A DNA stretch of 64,000 bases from Archangium lansingense (GCF_026626635.1 NZ_JAPNKA010000001.1:10958501-11022500); one strand, 5' to 3'. Positions 1-8,659 are shown, counted from the first letter of the stretch. The notes: generated by a model not told the origin, from the letters alone. Program-made: numbers and translations.

Positions 1-528
1 CACCGCTCTCGAGGTGCGCTGTCGGACCGACGCCTCGCTCAGCCCCATGACCTGGGCCACTTCCGCGAAGCGCAAACCGTCCCCGAAGCGCAGCATCAAC
101 AACTCGCGCGTCTCGGCCGGCAGCCTCGCCAGCTCCGACCGCACCCGCGCCGCGTCCTCCTCCCCCATCAGGCGCTCCAGCGGCCCCGTCCCCGAGTCAG
201 GCACAACCGCGGCGGCCTCCTCGGGCACCATCCCCGCCCGGCTGCGCGCATGGTCCACCAACGCATTGCGCGCCATGGACAGGGTGTACGACAGCACGCT
301 GCCCCGCCCTGGCTCGATGCGGTCGAGTGACTCGAGCAGCCGGAAGAACACCTGGCCGATGAGGTCCTCGGCATCCGCTGCGCTCGGGACGCGCCGGTGG
401 ACGTAGCGCGAGACGGGGCCATACAGCGCCCGGTACAGGTCCCGGAACGCCTCACGGTCCCCGCGCTGGCTCCGGACGACCAGTCGGGACCACCATGCAT
501 CGCGTAGAGGCCAGGGAAGTCGGGGCAT
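1..528 (-). CDS. ECF-type RNA polymerase sigma factor (3' end beyond window)
   Basis: The reading frame is open from an ATG at 528 to the window edge, giving 176 residues without a stop, so the C-terminus is missing. The N-terminal half carries sigma region 2 (DAEDLIGQVFFRLLE, about residues 52-66). The C-terminal half carries region 4, with LPAETRELLMLRFGDGL leading into a helix-turn-helix (FAEVAQVMGLSEASVRQR). Such factors direct RNA polymerase to a small regulon, usually under an anti-sigma factor, but no anti-sigma gene is visible on this side. The start is supported by a GGGAGA stretch just upstream. The gene lies downstream of a secreted protein but is separated from it by a strong hairpin. 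Subfamily and signal cannot be told. Confidence 0.85.
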   Translation of the reverse strand, partial: MPRLPWPLRDAWWSRLVVRSQRGDREAFRDLYRALYGPVSRYVHRRVPSAADAEDLIGQVFFRLLESLDRIEPGRGSVLSYTLSMARNALVDHARSRAGMVPEEAAAVVPDSGTGPLERLMGEEDAARVRSELARLPAETRELLMLRFGDGLRFAEVAQVMGLSEASVRQRTSRAV

Positions 529-583
529 TGCCAGGGTCTCCCGGGCATTCAATACGAACTCGGCCGATTTTCGTGACAACAGA

Positions 584-616
584 GGGCGCCAGGGCTCGAA
601 AGGCCCTCTGGCGCCC
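584..616. terminator. Hairpin terminator between secreted protein and sigma gene
   Basis: The arms at about 584-595 and 603-616 form a GC-rich stem of about 12 bp (GGGCGCCAGGGC against its complement with one bulge) around a short AT-containing loop. It lies just after the stop of the 623-1084 gene and upstream of the sigma gene, so it probably ends transcription of the former and separates the two. There is no clear U-tract. Confidence 0.5.
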
Positions 617-622
617 CCGGAC

Positions 623-1084
623 TCACGGCGCGGGCGCCTGCTCCTTCTTGATGATCTTCACCACCTTCTTGACCACCGTGCCCTTCTCACCGTGGAGCTC
701 GCGCTCCAGCTTGCCCTCTCCATGGGGCTTCGGACGGTCCTTCGGGTCGAGCGTGGACACCTGGATGTCCGCCGAGGCCAGCACCGGGAATGCGTCCCGG
801 AGCGCCTGAGGGATGTCGACCTGGGGCACGGTGCTGCCCCACAGCTCCATGGTGAGTTCCTGCGTGCCGGGCGACTTGCGGCGCATCATCCGGACCTGGC
901 GCTCACCGCCGTCGACCATGAGCGGCTCGACCATCTTCTCTGGCTCAGGCAGCTCGCCGCTCGCCTCGGGGAGGCGGATGGCCACGCGCGTGCCCGACTC
1001 ATGGGACGGCGGAGGGGACGCCTGCACAGTGAAAGAGAAGAAGCAGAGGGCGACGAGGATACGGCTCCACGGGTTTGCGCGCAT
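623..1084 (-). CDS. Secreted hypothetical protein
   Basis: About 153 residues with a clear N-terminal signal peptide (MRANPWSRILVALCFFSF, then an Ala-Ser cleavage region). The start at 1084 is chosen because an AAAGGAGG ribosome-binding site lies just before it; the frame is open a further 25 residues upstream but that part is not signal-like. The mature part is hydrophilic and ends in a Lys-rich tail (KGTVVKKVVKIIKKE). No catalytic motif is seen and no family is recognised. It is probably periplasmic or exported. It precedes the ECF sigma gene on the same strand, but the hairpin between them argues against one transcript. Confidence 0.6.
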   Translation of the reverse strand: MRANPWSRILVALCFFSFTVQASPPPSHESGTRVAIRLPEASGELPEPEKMVEPLMVDGGERQVRMMRRKSPGTQELTMELWGSTVPQVDIPQALRDAFPVLASADIQVSTLDPKDRPKPHGEGKLERELHGEKGTVVKKVVKIIKKEQAPAP

Positions 1085-1173
1085 GGTGCGCCTCCTTTGG
1101 CGTTGAGTGCCGACAGGAGTTACGGACTGCGCGCGAAAGTGTGACAGACGGCCTTCCACGGACCGGCGGCCGC

Positions 1174-2370
1174 TCAGGAACCGGTGGGATCGCCCTGTAC
1201 GCCCTCGCCCGCCGCGAGCGACTGCGCCGCGGCCCTGGGTTGCGATGTCAGCAGCGCTCGGGCGGCGATCTCCGTGAGCGTGTAGAGGATGAAGGCATCC
1301 TGGTCGTCGATGGGGCGCTCGTCCTGCAGGGCGTGGATCTTCTTCCGCCGCTCGTTGAGGGCCGAGAAAATGTTGTCCTCGAAACGACCGATGAGCCGGT
1401 GCTGGCGGCAGGCCCCTACCAGCTCGCCCAGTGTCGCGCGGCCCACGTCCTTGCCACCCACGTTCGTCACGGGTGGCTCGTGGGAGGCCAGCAGCCCGCG
1501 CAACAGCCGCTCACAGCACCGGGCGCACGCCACCACCACCTTCTGCGGTTGGCGTTCCTCCAGCGCCAGGCGGGCCGAGGCCAGCTCATGCAGCAGTTCC
1601 AGATCATTGGTCTGCCAGGTGAACAGAGAGACCGGCAGGGCGAGGGTATCGGTCCCCAGGGAGGTAAGGGTGAGCTGCGGGCCGTGATGCTCGTCCACCA
1701 CGTCCAGGTAGCCGAACGCCACCAGCTTGCGCAGCCTCAGGTTGAGGTCCCTCGCCCCAATGGCCATGTCGTTGATCATCACCGCCGCCACATCACTGCC
1801 GCTGTGAGCCACCAACTGCAGGACCCGGTAGTCGAGCGTGTCGAGCGGAGTACGGGAGGACGGCAGGGGCCTGGCCCCGTCGAGCGCATTCCGCGCCGAG
1901 AGCACCTCGCGCGGGTCGAAGCCCGCCAGCCAGCTCTGGTGGTGCAGCACCGAAGGCAGCAGGCCCACTCCGGCGACGGACAGCAGCAAATCGGCCCACA
2001 GGCTGGGCAAGGCGAAGCGCTCGGGCCAGACGACGAGCAGGAAGCCGTCGAGTGCCACCAGCACTTGGAAGAGATTGCAGAAGACGGGGTAGAGGCGCAG
2101 CAGCGCGCGGTGCTGATACACCGACACGTCGGTGAGGCCCAACCGCACCAGCACCAACACGGCGGGATAGGCGCCCGCGAGCACGAACAGCCCGCTCATC
2201 CGCACCAGCAACCGAACCTGCGCCAGCGCCGAGGCCTCCACCCAGCCAGGGAAGGTGAGCCGAGCCACCAACGGTGTCGCCACGCCCAGCGCCACCACTG
2301 CCAGGATGACCGTGGCCCGCTTGTCGCGCAGGGCCCCCAGGTCCAGATGCTTGCGTCCGGCGTTCGCCAT
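1174..2370 (-). CDS. Membrane protein with a cytoplasmic helix-turn-helix-like region
   Basis: 398 residues. The first about 150 residues hold four hydrophobic segments (for example ATVILAVVALGVATPLVARL and LFVLAGAYPAVLVLVRLGL), so this half is membrane-embedded. Residues about 180-250 resemble a winged-helix fold (a helix pair, then DLNLRLRKLVAFGYLDVV and a wing-like strand). The last 150 residues are mostly helical and soluble. This suggests a membrane-anchored sensor or regulator, but that is inference from layout only; no named family is recognised. It is transcribed away from the 2418-4001 gene's stop with only 47 bases between, so it may be co-transcribed with the kinase-like pair upstream. 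Confidence 0.6.
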   Translation of the reverse strand: MANAGRKHLDLGALRDKRATVILAVVALGVATPLVARLTFPGWVEASALAQVRLLVRMSGLFVLAGAYPAVLVLVRLGLTDVSVYQHRALLRLYPVFCNLFQVLVALDGFLLVVWPERFALPSLWADLLLSVAGVGLLPSVLHHQSWLAGFDPREVLSARNALDGARPLPSSRTPLDTLDYRVLQLVAHSGSDVAAVMINDMAIGARDLNLRLRKLVAFGYLDVVDEHHGPQLTLTSLGTDTLALPVSLFTWQTNDLELLHELASARLALEERQPQKVVVACARCCERLLRGLLASHEPPVTNVGGKDVGRATLGELVGACRQHRLIGRFEDNIFSALNERRKKIHALQDERPIDDQDAFILYTLTEIAARALLTSQPRAAAQSLAAGEGVQGDPTGS

Positions 2371-2417
2371 GGCCGCACAGCATAGCCCCAGGGGCTGGAG
2401 GGATTGGAGGCGAGGGC

Positions 2418-4001
2418 TCAGTTCCTCGCGCGCACGCGGGTGTACTCCTCGATGGTGGGAGGGTACTCGTCCCAGAAGTCGAGCGAGCCGCTGTTCCCCA
2501 ACAGCGTCTCCTGCCGCTTCTTCCCATCCGAGTCGGAGGCCACCATCTCGAAGCTCAAGGTCTTCTGCGCGCCCAACGACTCTCGCAGCGGCGCGAGCGG
2601 CAGCGACACCTCCACCCGGTAGCCACGTGCCGTCTTCGACCAGGTGCCGGCCGCGGCATACTGCTCATCCACTTCCCGCTCCTGCCCTGCCGCGCCCTGA
2701 TTCCAGAGCCGGACCTGGAGCTGCCCGTCCGCGGCCAGGAGCACCCCCAGCTTGAGGTGAGCTCGCGGCCCCTTGAAGTCGAGCTCCAGGTGGTCCGAGT
2801 GCACGGACGGACCGTCACCGGCAGGCTGGAGCACGTCGTCCTCGACCTCGACGTGGAATCGGAGGTCTTCGCCGATACGCATTGCCTGCCACGCCAAGGA
2901 GAGGTCCTTGGCGTCCTTCCAGTTGTCGAGCCCCCAGCTCACGTGAGCCAGGCTGTAGGCATGGACCGTCAGCGCAGCCGCCGCCCCCGCCGCGGACGAG
3001 CCGGCCTGCTGAACCGGGTAGAACTCGCCACTGTCGACATGCAGGCCCGCCGTCTCCACGAAGGCCATGTGGTCCGGCCGCTCACGGGAGACGCATTGCG
3101 TGTTGCCACTGCTGCCCCTGAAGCCGCAGATGGTGCAGGTGAAGCAATAGCGGGCCGACTCCAGGGAGAATTTGTACGACTCGTCATCCACCCCCATCAA
3201 CGTGCCCAGGGGGAGGCGCTCCACGTTGCCCTCCTTCACCTTCAAGACACAGGAGGATTCCTCAGACGACCGATCCCCCGAGACCCTGTCCAACACGAGC
3301 ACGCAGATGCCACCGCCGTGACACTCGTAGAGCGTCGGCTTCAGCTCCTCGTTTCCTTCCGAGCCACACACCGTCCGTGCCTTCGCGAACACGGAATCAG
3401 GCATGCGGCCCTTGATCTTCGGCTCGATGCCAGCGCGTTGGTTGTTGAGCCGGCGCTCGAGCAACGCGTGGTGCTTGGGAGATAGCCACTCTCGGGTATC
3501 GGACGTGATCGCCGAGCCATCCTGAGAGAGGGTGATCAGCCGCCGCATCATCAGCGCCGCACCGAACCCCACCTCCCTGCGCCGGCCTTCTGGGTCGTCT
3601 CCATTGTTGTCCTCCAGGCTGACCAGGCCGACGAACTCCACCTGGCGAGGACCGAGAAAGCGCGCCCGCCCCCCAGACAGGTCAGCCTGGTCCGAGGACG
3701 CCCCCAGCAGCTTTCCCTTTCGGTCGGTCACCGACAGATGAGTCGAATAGCAGGTCCCAACAACACAGGGGCCCAGCGAGTCGGTGACGGACCAGACGCA
3801 GAACTTGCTGCCACAGATCAGCCGGCGATTCGTGCTGATGCCATCAAGGGAGGAGCCCTCGACCAGACGCTCGTTCGACTCGGTGGAAGGCTCCTGGGCC
3901 ACAGCCGCCCCGGAGAGGAGCAGGACGGAGAGCAGGACCGTGGCCCACCGGCAACACCCGTTCACCCAAATGCGGCCCCACTTCCACAGTTCGCGCGTCA
4001 C
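2418..4001 (-). CDS. Secreted protein with C-terminal CBM9-like domain
   Basis: About 527 residues from a GTG at 4001, which has an AAAGGT site just upstream; the frame stays open to 4025. The N-terminus is a signal peptide (WATVLLSVLLLSGAAVAQE). Residues about 20-330 are an extracellular region with scattered cysteines (CGSKFCVW, CFTCTICGF) of no recognised family. The C-terminal 180 residues look like the carbohydrate-binding family 9-like sandwich seen in secreted enzymes, with the pattern W-DA-DLS-AW at its start. It probably binds a glycan or sits at the surface. The gene follows the kinase-like membrane gene by 74 bases on the same strand. Confidence 0.6.
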   Translation of the reverse strand: MTRELWKWGRIWVNGCCRWATVLLSVLLLSGAAVAQEPSTESNERLVEGSSLDGISTNRRLICGSKFCVWSVTDSLGPCVVGTCYSTHLSVTDRKGKLLGASSDQADLSGGRARFLGPRQVEFVGLVSLEDNNGDDPEGRRREVGFGAALMMRRLITLSQDGSAITSDTREWLSPKHHALLERRLNNQRAGIEPKIKGRMPDSVFAKARTVCGSEGNEELKPTLYECHGGGICVLVLDRVSGDRSSEESSCVLKVKEGNVERLPLGTLMGVDDESYKFSLESARYCFTCTICGFRGSSGNTQCVSRERPDHMAFVETAGLHVDSGEFYPVQQAGSSAAGAAAALTVHAYSLAHVSWGLDNWKDAKDLSLAWQAMRIGEDLRFHVEVEDDVLQPAGDGPSVHSDHLELDFKGPRAHLKLGVLLAADGQLQVRLWNQGAAGQEREVDEQYAAAGTWSKTARGYRVEVSLPLAPLRESLGAQKTLSFEMVASDSDGKKRQETLLGNSGSLDFWDEYPPTIEEYTRVRARN

Positions 4002-4075
4002 GTTCGCACCTTTTGTCGGTTCCAACTTCTACCGACTCTCTGATTGCAGTCCGCGTACCACGAGGGCCAGGCCAC

Positions 4076-4870
4076 TCACTGCTCGAGCGATTGAGGCTGC
4101 GGCTGGGGGAGCATGGAGGTCGTGTAGCACTCGCCCTTGTACTCGTAGAGTTCCTCCGGGCACGGAGCCTTGAGTTTGTGAGGCACCCAGCAGGCGCCCA
4201 TGATCTCCACCTCGATACGAGGCTTGCAGGGAGGGAGCCGCTGGCCTTTGTAGGGCTTACGCGGAAAGGGGTGGGCGATGGCTGATGGCCCACCATCGGT
4301 TGCGCCCCAGAACGAATTGCCCGTGGAGGGCACCGCGCCATTCGTCTGCACCTCAAGGCTCACGGGCGCGGGCACGGCGCCCGCCAAGGTGTCCGGGCCG
4401 CCGGGCTGTGGAAGCACAGGAGCCTGACGGGACAGGGCGAAGACCAGCGCGAACACCGCGGCGGCGCCAGCCAGCGCCAGACCCAGAGGCCACCGGCGAC
4501 GAGGTTCATCGAAGTCGGGGAGAGCACGGGCCATGCGCTTCACCCCCTCGTGCACATCCTCGAACACGCACATCAGTTCCTCGGTCGAGTGCCTGACGGG
4601 CTCAACGGACCAGGGGGATTGCTCCACCTCCACGGCGATGTAGCTGAACGAGGCTGAAGAGATGCACCGCACCCGCCAGTCCGTCAGCGGCACCGCGCCG
4701 TCCTCTGCGGCGGGCTTGAGCACCAGGGCCGTCGCCCCGCTCGTCTCGTGCGTGGCCCGGTAGAGCTCGCCCCGGCTGTGCTCGTCCTGCGCCACCTGCT
4801 CGTGGAGCTGATACGGCCCCAACTGCTCCATGTCCTCGCTGCTCGCCTCGGACTTCTTCCCCTCTTCCAC
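4076..4870 (-). CDS. Degenerate Ser/Thr-kinase-like membrane protein
   Basis: 264 residues from a GTG with GAGGAG eight bases before it. The N-terminus (LGPYQLHEQVAQDEHSRGEL, then YRATHE) mimics the start of a Hanks-type kinase N-lobe, and a VLKPA segment resembles the strand carrying the ATP-binding lysine. There is no HRD, DFG or rest of the C-lobe. After about residue 120 come an RRR stop-transfer, one membrane helix (LGLALAGAAAVFALVFAL), and an outer region with several cysteines (PPCKPRIEVEIMGACWVPH). It is therefore a pseudokinase stub with a TM helix and periplasmic tail. It is probably in one operon with the CBM9-like gene 74 bases downstream. A role in protein-protein signalling is only a guess. 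Confidence 0.6.
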   Translation of the reverse strand: MEEGKKSEASSEDMEQLGPYQLHEQVAQDEHSRGELYRATHETSGATALVLKPAAEDGAVPLTDWRVRCISSASFSYIAVEVEQSPWSVEPVRHSTEELMCVFEDVHEGVKRMARALPDFDEPRRRWPLGLALAGAAAVFALVFALSRQAPVLPQPGGPDTLAGAVPAPVSLEVQTNGAVPSTGNSFWGATDGGPSAIAHPFPRKPYKGQRLPPCKPRIEVEIMGACWVPHKLKAPCPEELYEYKGECYTTSMLPQPQPQSLEQ

Positions 4871-5043
4871 GCGTGCTCCTCACTGGCCTCCCCAACAACG
4901 CGAAGCCTGAGACGCGTGTTTGCACCGAGCCGGATCCCCGCTCCAGGACGCGCACGGTGGCTCTGGCGAATCCTACTCCACTCACTCTTCCGCTCAGGGG
5001 AGCAGGAGCGCCACGTCGGAGGAACCCCCCGGCACCTCTAAGG

Positions 5044-5248
5044 AGGTGAGCAGAAGTTCCATTACACAAGGGCCCACGTCATCTGATGGAGGTCGGGCGA
5101 AGCGAGCAGCTCCGCCGGGCTCGGTCTTCAGAAAGTTGTCCAACTGTTGGACAACTTCCTGAAGCGCGCGGCCGGAAGGCCGGTCTGCCGTAGCTTCAGG
5201 CGCAGTGTGCAGAGGCCACACGATTGTGTCGGGAACTTCTGCTCACCT
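5044..5248. repeat. Nested inverted repeat in a 376-base intergenic gap
   Basis: The gap 4871-5246 holds no supported gene. Within it, 17 bases at 5044-5060 (AGGTGAGCAGAAGTTCC) recur exactly as their reverse complement at 5232-5248, and the midpoint of this pair coincides with a 39-base palindrome at 5126-5164. The right arm overlaps the stop codon of the P450 gene. Sequence between arm and palindrome is only weakly mirrored. It could be a decayed fold-back or MITE-like element, or an inverted duplication of a short coding fragment (both arms would encode ELLLT in one frame). Confidence 0.6.
5126..5164. promoter_or_regulatory. 39-base near-perfect palindrome, operator-like
   Basis: Two 19-base arms (5126-5144 and 5146-5164) around a single central T are complementary at 18 of 19 positions. 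The inner core reads AAGTTGTCCAAC then its complement. It lies between the kinase-like gene start (4870) and the P450 stop (5247), both transcribed leftward, so it could be an operator for the kinase-like operon or an RNA hairpin after the P450 gene. It has no U-run. Confidence 0.5.
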
Positions 5249-6461
5249 ATTTAAGAGAGACCGGCAGTTGCTTTGGCCCGCGCATGAGGATGCCCGTGCG
5301 CCACTTCAGCGAGTCCGCCGGCTTGGACAGGCGCAGGTTGGGGAACCGGTTCACCAGCGTCTGGATGGCGATCTGCCCCTCGAGTCGCGCGAGCGGTGCC
5401 CCCAGGCAGTAGTGGATGCCCAGCCCGAAGGACAGGTGCTTGTTGGGCTCGCGGCTCAGGTCGAGCGTGTTCGGATCCTTGAAGTGGCGCTCGTCCCGGT
5501 TGGCGGAGGCCAGGACCGCGAAGACCAGATCTCCTCGCGGAATCGTCACTCCACCCACGGTGATGTCTTCTTTCGCGAAGCGCTCGGTGGACACCTCCAC
5601 CGGGCTCGCATAGCGCAACAGCTCCTCGACCGCCGGCCCGATGAGGGCGGGGTCCTTCCTCAGCCGTTCCAACTGCTCGGGATGCTGGAGCAGGGCGAGC
5701 GTCCCGCCGGAGATCAGGTTCACCGTGGTCTCGTGCCCCGCCACGAGCAACAGGAACGCCATGCTGACCAGCTCGTCCGGCGTCAGCTTTTCGCCCGCCT
5801 CCTCCGCCTGGATGAGCGCCGAGAGCAGGTCATCTCCCGGGGACGAGCGCCGCATCGCGATGAGCTTGCGCAGGTAGCGGGTGAACATCACCACGCTCGG
5901 GATGGAGAGAAACACGTCCCGCATGGTCGTGTTCGAGATGAGCCGGTTGGACCAGCGCTGGAACTTCCGATAGTCGCCCGAGGGGACACCCAGCATCTCG
6001 GCGATGATCGTCACGGGCAACAGGAACGCGTACTGCTCGACGAGTTCCATGGAGCCCTTGCGCTGGACCGCATCCAGCAGCCCGTCCGACAGCACCTGGA
6101 CGCGGGTGCGCAGCCGCTCGATCAACTTCGGCGTGAAGGCCTTGTGCACGAGCGAGCGCAGCCGGGTGTGATCCGGCGGATCCCTGCTCAGCATGTTCTG
6201 CGAGAGCGGCTCGAAGAGATTCACGAACCAGGGCACCTTGGCGCGCTGCTCCGGCGTCATGTTGCCGAGGCGATCCTTGCTGGCGCTCGCGTGCTTCAAC
6301 ACCATGGCCGCGTCGTCGTAGCGGGTCACCAGCCAGCCCACCTCGTTGGCGGGACCCTTGATGCGGAAGACAGGCGCCTCCTCGCGCAGGCGCGCGTAGA
6401 ACGGGTATGGGTTGGCCTTGAAGCGCTGCGAATTGAAATCGGGCTGCGTGAGAGTCTGCAT
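5247..6461 (-). CDS. Cytochrome P450
   Basis: 404 residues, the usual size of a soluble bacterial P450 monooxygenase. The start at 6461 (MQTLTQPDFN) has a GGGAGG site just before it. The I-helix oxygen-activation motif is AGHETT (241-246), the K-helix ExxR is E280-LL-R283, and the haem loop is FGLGIHYCLGAPLAR with the axial cysteine at 352. There is no signal or membrane anchor, so it is cytosolic and needs an external ferredoxin/reductase, none of which is encoded nearby. The substrate cannot be predicted. It follows the 6484-6981 gene on the same strand by 22 bases and may share its transcript. Confidence 0.95.
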   Translation of the reverse strand: MQTLTQPDFNSQRFKANPYPFYARLREEAPVFRIKGPANEVGWLVTRYDDAAMVLKHASASKDRLGNMTPEQRAKVPWFVNLFEPLSQNMLSRDPPDHTRLRSLVHKAFTPKLIERLRTRVQVLSDGLLDAVQRKGSMELVEQYAFLLPVTIIAEMLGVPSGDYRKFQRWSNRLISNTTMRDVFLSIPSVVMFTRYLRKLIAMRRSSPGDDLLSALIQAEEAGEKLTPDELVSMAFLLLVAGHETTVNLISGGTLALLQHPEQLERLRKDPALIGPAVEELLRYASPVEVSTERFAKEDITVGGVTIPRGDLVFAVLASANRDERHFKDPNTLDLSREPNKHLSFGLGIHYCLGAPLARLEGQIAIQTLVNRFPNLRLSKPADSLKWRTGILMRGPKQLPVSLK

Positions 6462-6483
6462 GAGGGACCTCCCGCAGGGAGGT

Positions 6484-6981
6484 CTAACACGGTCCAGGCA
6501 GGCCCGCTGAGGCGCATCCGGGCGCGGGCCCCGCGAGAGTCCCAATGAATAACTGGTACCGGACACGCTCGGCCGAGGCACGCAGTCCTTCCTCTTCGAG
6601 GCGCCGGGCCGCCCAGACCCTCGCCGCGTCCAGGTGAGGGACGATGGTGTAGGGCACGGGCGGCGGCTTGAAGTGGAAGATGACGCTCATCGTCAGCACC
6701 ACCGTGGGCGAGGTGATGACGTAGGCGAGCCCTAGCAGCGTCTGGCGCATCAACGCCGCGTTCGCCTCGAGCCACTCCACGTGCCGCTGCCGCTGCTCCG
6801 TCGACAAGAGCCACAGCGCGCTCACATCGAGGACACAGAGGTGGCGCTCTCCTCGCTGCAAATATTGAGTGCACCTGTCGAGAAAGCTCTCGAACTCCCG
6901 GCGCGAGGGTTCTCCGGTCAGCCGCACGCCCAGCAGGGGCCAGTGAGAATCATCGAAGGTGAAGGGGGCCGCGCGATTCAT
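6484..6981 (-). CDS. Conserved-looking small protein, SpoIIAA/STAS-like
   Basis: 165 residues from the ATG at 6981 (MNRAAPFTFDDSHWPL); the frame is open 28 residues further but that part is arginine-rich and shadow-like. The layout is alternating strand and helix: a strand pair (HWPLLGVRLTGEP), a helix (EFESFLDRCTQYL), a strand (HLCVLDVSAL), a helix, and a hydrophobic strand-helix (GLAYVITSPTVVLTMSVIF). This resembles the SpoIIAA-like/STAS arrangement, but the match is by eye and weak. It is probably cytosolic. It sits directly upstream of the P450 gene, 22 bases apart. Confidence 0.55.
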   Translation of the reverse strand: MNRAAPFTFDDSHWPLLGVRLTGEPSRREFESFLDRCTQYLQRGERHLCVLDVSALWLLSTEQRQRHVEWLEANAALMRQTLLGLAYVITSPTVVLTMSVIFHFKPPPVPYTIVPHLDAARVWAARRLEEEGLRASAERVRYQLFIGTLAGPAPGCASAGLPGPC

Positions 6982-7149
6982 GGGAGCCAAGATGTGACGG
7001 CCCCGTCCTTCAGCAAGGTGCGCACGCGTGTTTTGCCCTACCGCTGCGGTTGGGCACCGTCTCAACGCACTTCTTCAACGGAAGTGCGACGAGAGGCTCG
7101 GCTCCAGTCGCTGACCCGAGGGGTGATTCGGGACTCAACCTGGGGTCCT

Positions 7150-7187
7150 CGATACCCTCACCCCGTCCCTCTCCCGAGGGGAGAGGG
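7150..7187. repeat. Intergenic GC-rich hairpin repeat, copy A
   Basis: The segment GATACCCTCACCCC, GTCCCTCTCCC and GAGGGGAGAGGGG folds on itself through the CTCTCCC/GGGAGAG arms. The same unit, with the preceding CTCGATACCCTCACC core, recurs at about 10740, 20600, 44853 and 48060, always between genes. It lies just after the stop of the TPR gene (minus strand). Confidence 0.75.
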
Positions 7188-7240
7188 GTTGTTTGCGGGA
7201 TGGGGTTGTTGGCAGGTTGGGGTTGTTGGCGAGTTGGGGG
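7187..7240. repeat. Short tandem repeat, about 3 copies of 17-18 bases
   Basis: Three degenerate copies of GGGTTGTTGGCAGGTTG-type units run from 7187 up to the stop codon of the TPR gene. Unit lengths are 17-18 bases. Nothing else is visible in the 6982-7240 gap apart from this and the adjoining hairpin repeat. Confidence 0.55.
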
Positions 7241-8659
7241 CTACTGGCTCAGCTTGGCCTGCAAAGAGGCCTTGGCCGCGTAGTCCGGCGCCGAGGCCGC
7301 CAGCTTCGTCCAGAGCGCCTTCGCGCCATTGGCGTCGCCCTTGGCCTTCAGCGTCTCGCCGAGCTGGTCCACCGCCGCGGGGTCGGAGCTCACCGCCACA
7401 CCCCACACCCGGTCCGCCGTCGGCTTGCCCAGCCCCACCAGCGTCCACGCCAGGCCCGCCTTCACGCGCCCGTCCGGCCGCAGCGGCATCACCTGCCGGT
7501 ACGCCGCCAGCGCCTCGTCGTAGCGGCCCTTCGCCAGCAGCTCCTCACCCTGCTCCACCGTCTGCGTGAGCTGGGCCTCGAACTCCGGCGTGCGCTCGAC
7601 GTTCTGCATCGCCTGCATCGTCTCCTGGGAGACCGTGGGCGCCGCCGTGTTGTCACCGCCACCGGCCATCGGTCCGGCCTGGCCGCCTCCACGCAGGCCA
7701 CCACCGGCCATCGGCCCCTGCGCCATCATCGGGTTGGGCGACAGGTTCAGCTTCGAGGCCCGGATGTTCCGGTCCTCGGCGCGCGAGGCCTGCCACTTCT
7801 GCAGGCCACCGGCCTTCACCGCCTCGTCCGTCATGCGGCCCAGCTTGCGCGCCAGCGTCGCTCGCGGCGAGTCCGGGTGCGCTGCCAGGAAGGCCTCGAA
7901 GCCCTCGTGCGCGGCCTGCAACGCCTTCAGGTCCTCGCCCTTCGTCTCGTACAGCAGCGCCGAGCGCCCGAAGAGCGCGTCCGCGTACGTGGGCGACACC
8001 TCCAGCACCCGCTCGTACGTCTTCAGCGCCGCCGCCGCGTCCCCGGAGAGGAAGAACGCGTTGGCGCGCATCGACTCCACCTCCAGCACCGGCTCCAGCG
8101 CCGCGCGCGCACAGGCCGCCGCTCCCGCGGTGTCGCCCTTCTTCGCGCGCTCCTGGGCCGTCACCGCCATCTCTTCCACCGGCGTCGTCGCCGAGAAGCC
8201 GCAGTTGGCCTCCGCGGGGCCCTGCACCGCCGCCTTGCCCAGCTTCTTGCGCTGCGCCAGGAAGAGCTCGCGCGTGGCCTTCCCCTTCTCCTCCGCCTGC
8301 AGGAAGTAGGGGATGGCATCCGCCGCCCGGCCATTCGTGTAGTAGAGCTTGCCCAGCGACGAGGCGATCTCGAACGTCTTCTCCCGCTCGCGCAGGCCCT
8401 GCATCCCGTCCAGCTGCTCCAGCAGCTCCTGCGCCGTGGGCGGCACCCGGCCCGTCATCGGCGGGTGCCCCTCGGGCATCGGTCCCTGGGCCGCGGAGCC
8501 GGACGCTCCCGAGCCGAAGGTGGGGTGACCCGGGGGCAGGCCCTGCGAGGTGGCGGCCGGGGGCTGGGACTCCGAGCCGAGGGTCGGGTGACCGGCGGGC
8601 AGGTTGGTGGGCTCAGCGGCGAGCAGGGCCGCGGCGGTCAAGGCGAGGGAGAGGGTCAT
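7241..8659 (-). CDS. Secreted TPR-repeat protein
   Basis: About 472 residues starting at MTLSLALTAAALLAAEP, a signal peptide. Its ATG overlaps the stop of folK by one base (TGATG), so translation is probably coupled. After the signal come three spaced GHP motifs (AGHPTLGS, PGHPTFGS, EGHPP) in a Pro/Gly-rich linker. TPR-like helix pairs follow: EKTFEIASSLGKLYYTNG, a middle block around AAALKTYERVLEVSPTYADA, and a C-terminal block around ELLAKGRYDEALAAYRQV. A Gly/Met-rich low-complexity spacer splits them. It is probably a periplasmic scaffold or assembly factor. It is the last gene of the lysA-dapA-dapB-folK run. Confidence 0.8.
   Translation of the reverse strand: MTLSLALTAAALLAAEPTNLPAGHPTLGSESQPPAATSQGLPPGHPTFGSGASGSAAQGPMPEGHPPMTGRVPPTAQELLEQLDGMQGLREREKTFEIASSLGKLYYTNGRAADAIPYFLQAEEKGKATRELFLAQRKKLGKAAVQGPAEANCGFSATTPVEEMAVTAQERAKKGDTAGAAACARAALEPVLEVESMRANAFFLSGDAAAALKTYERVLEVSPTYADALFGRSALLYETKGEDLKALQAAHEGFEAFLAAHPDSPRATLARKLGRMTDEAVKAGGLQKWQASRAEDRNIRASKLNLSPNPMMAQGPMAGGGLRGGGQAGPMAGGGDNTAAPTVSQETMQAMQNVERTPEFEAQLTQTVEQGEELLAKGRYDEALAAYRQVMPLRPDGRVKAGLAWTLVGLGKPTADRVWGVAVSSDPAAVDQLGETLKAKGDANGAKALWTKLAASAPDYAAKASLQAKLSQ

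Noticed and set aside
4994..5221. 75-residue minus-strand frame in the intergenic gap
   Set aside because: It spans the palindrome and repeat and has no ribosome site; treated as non-coding.
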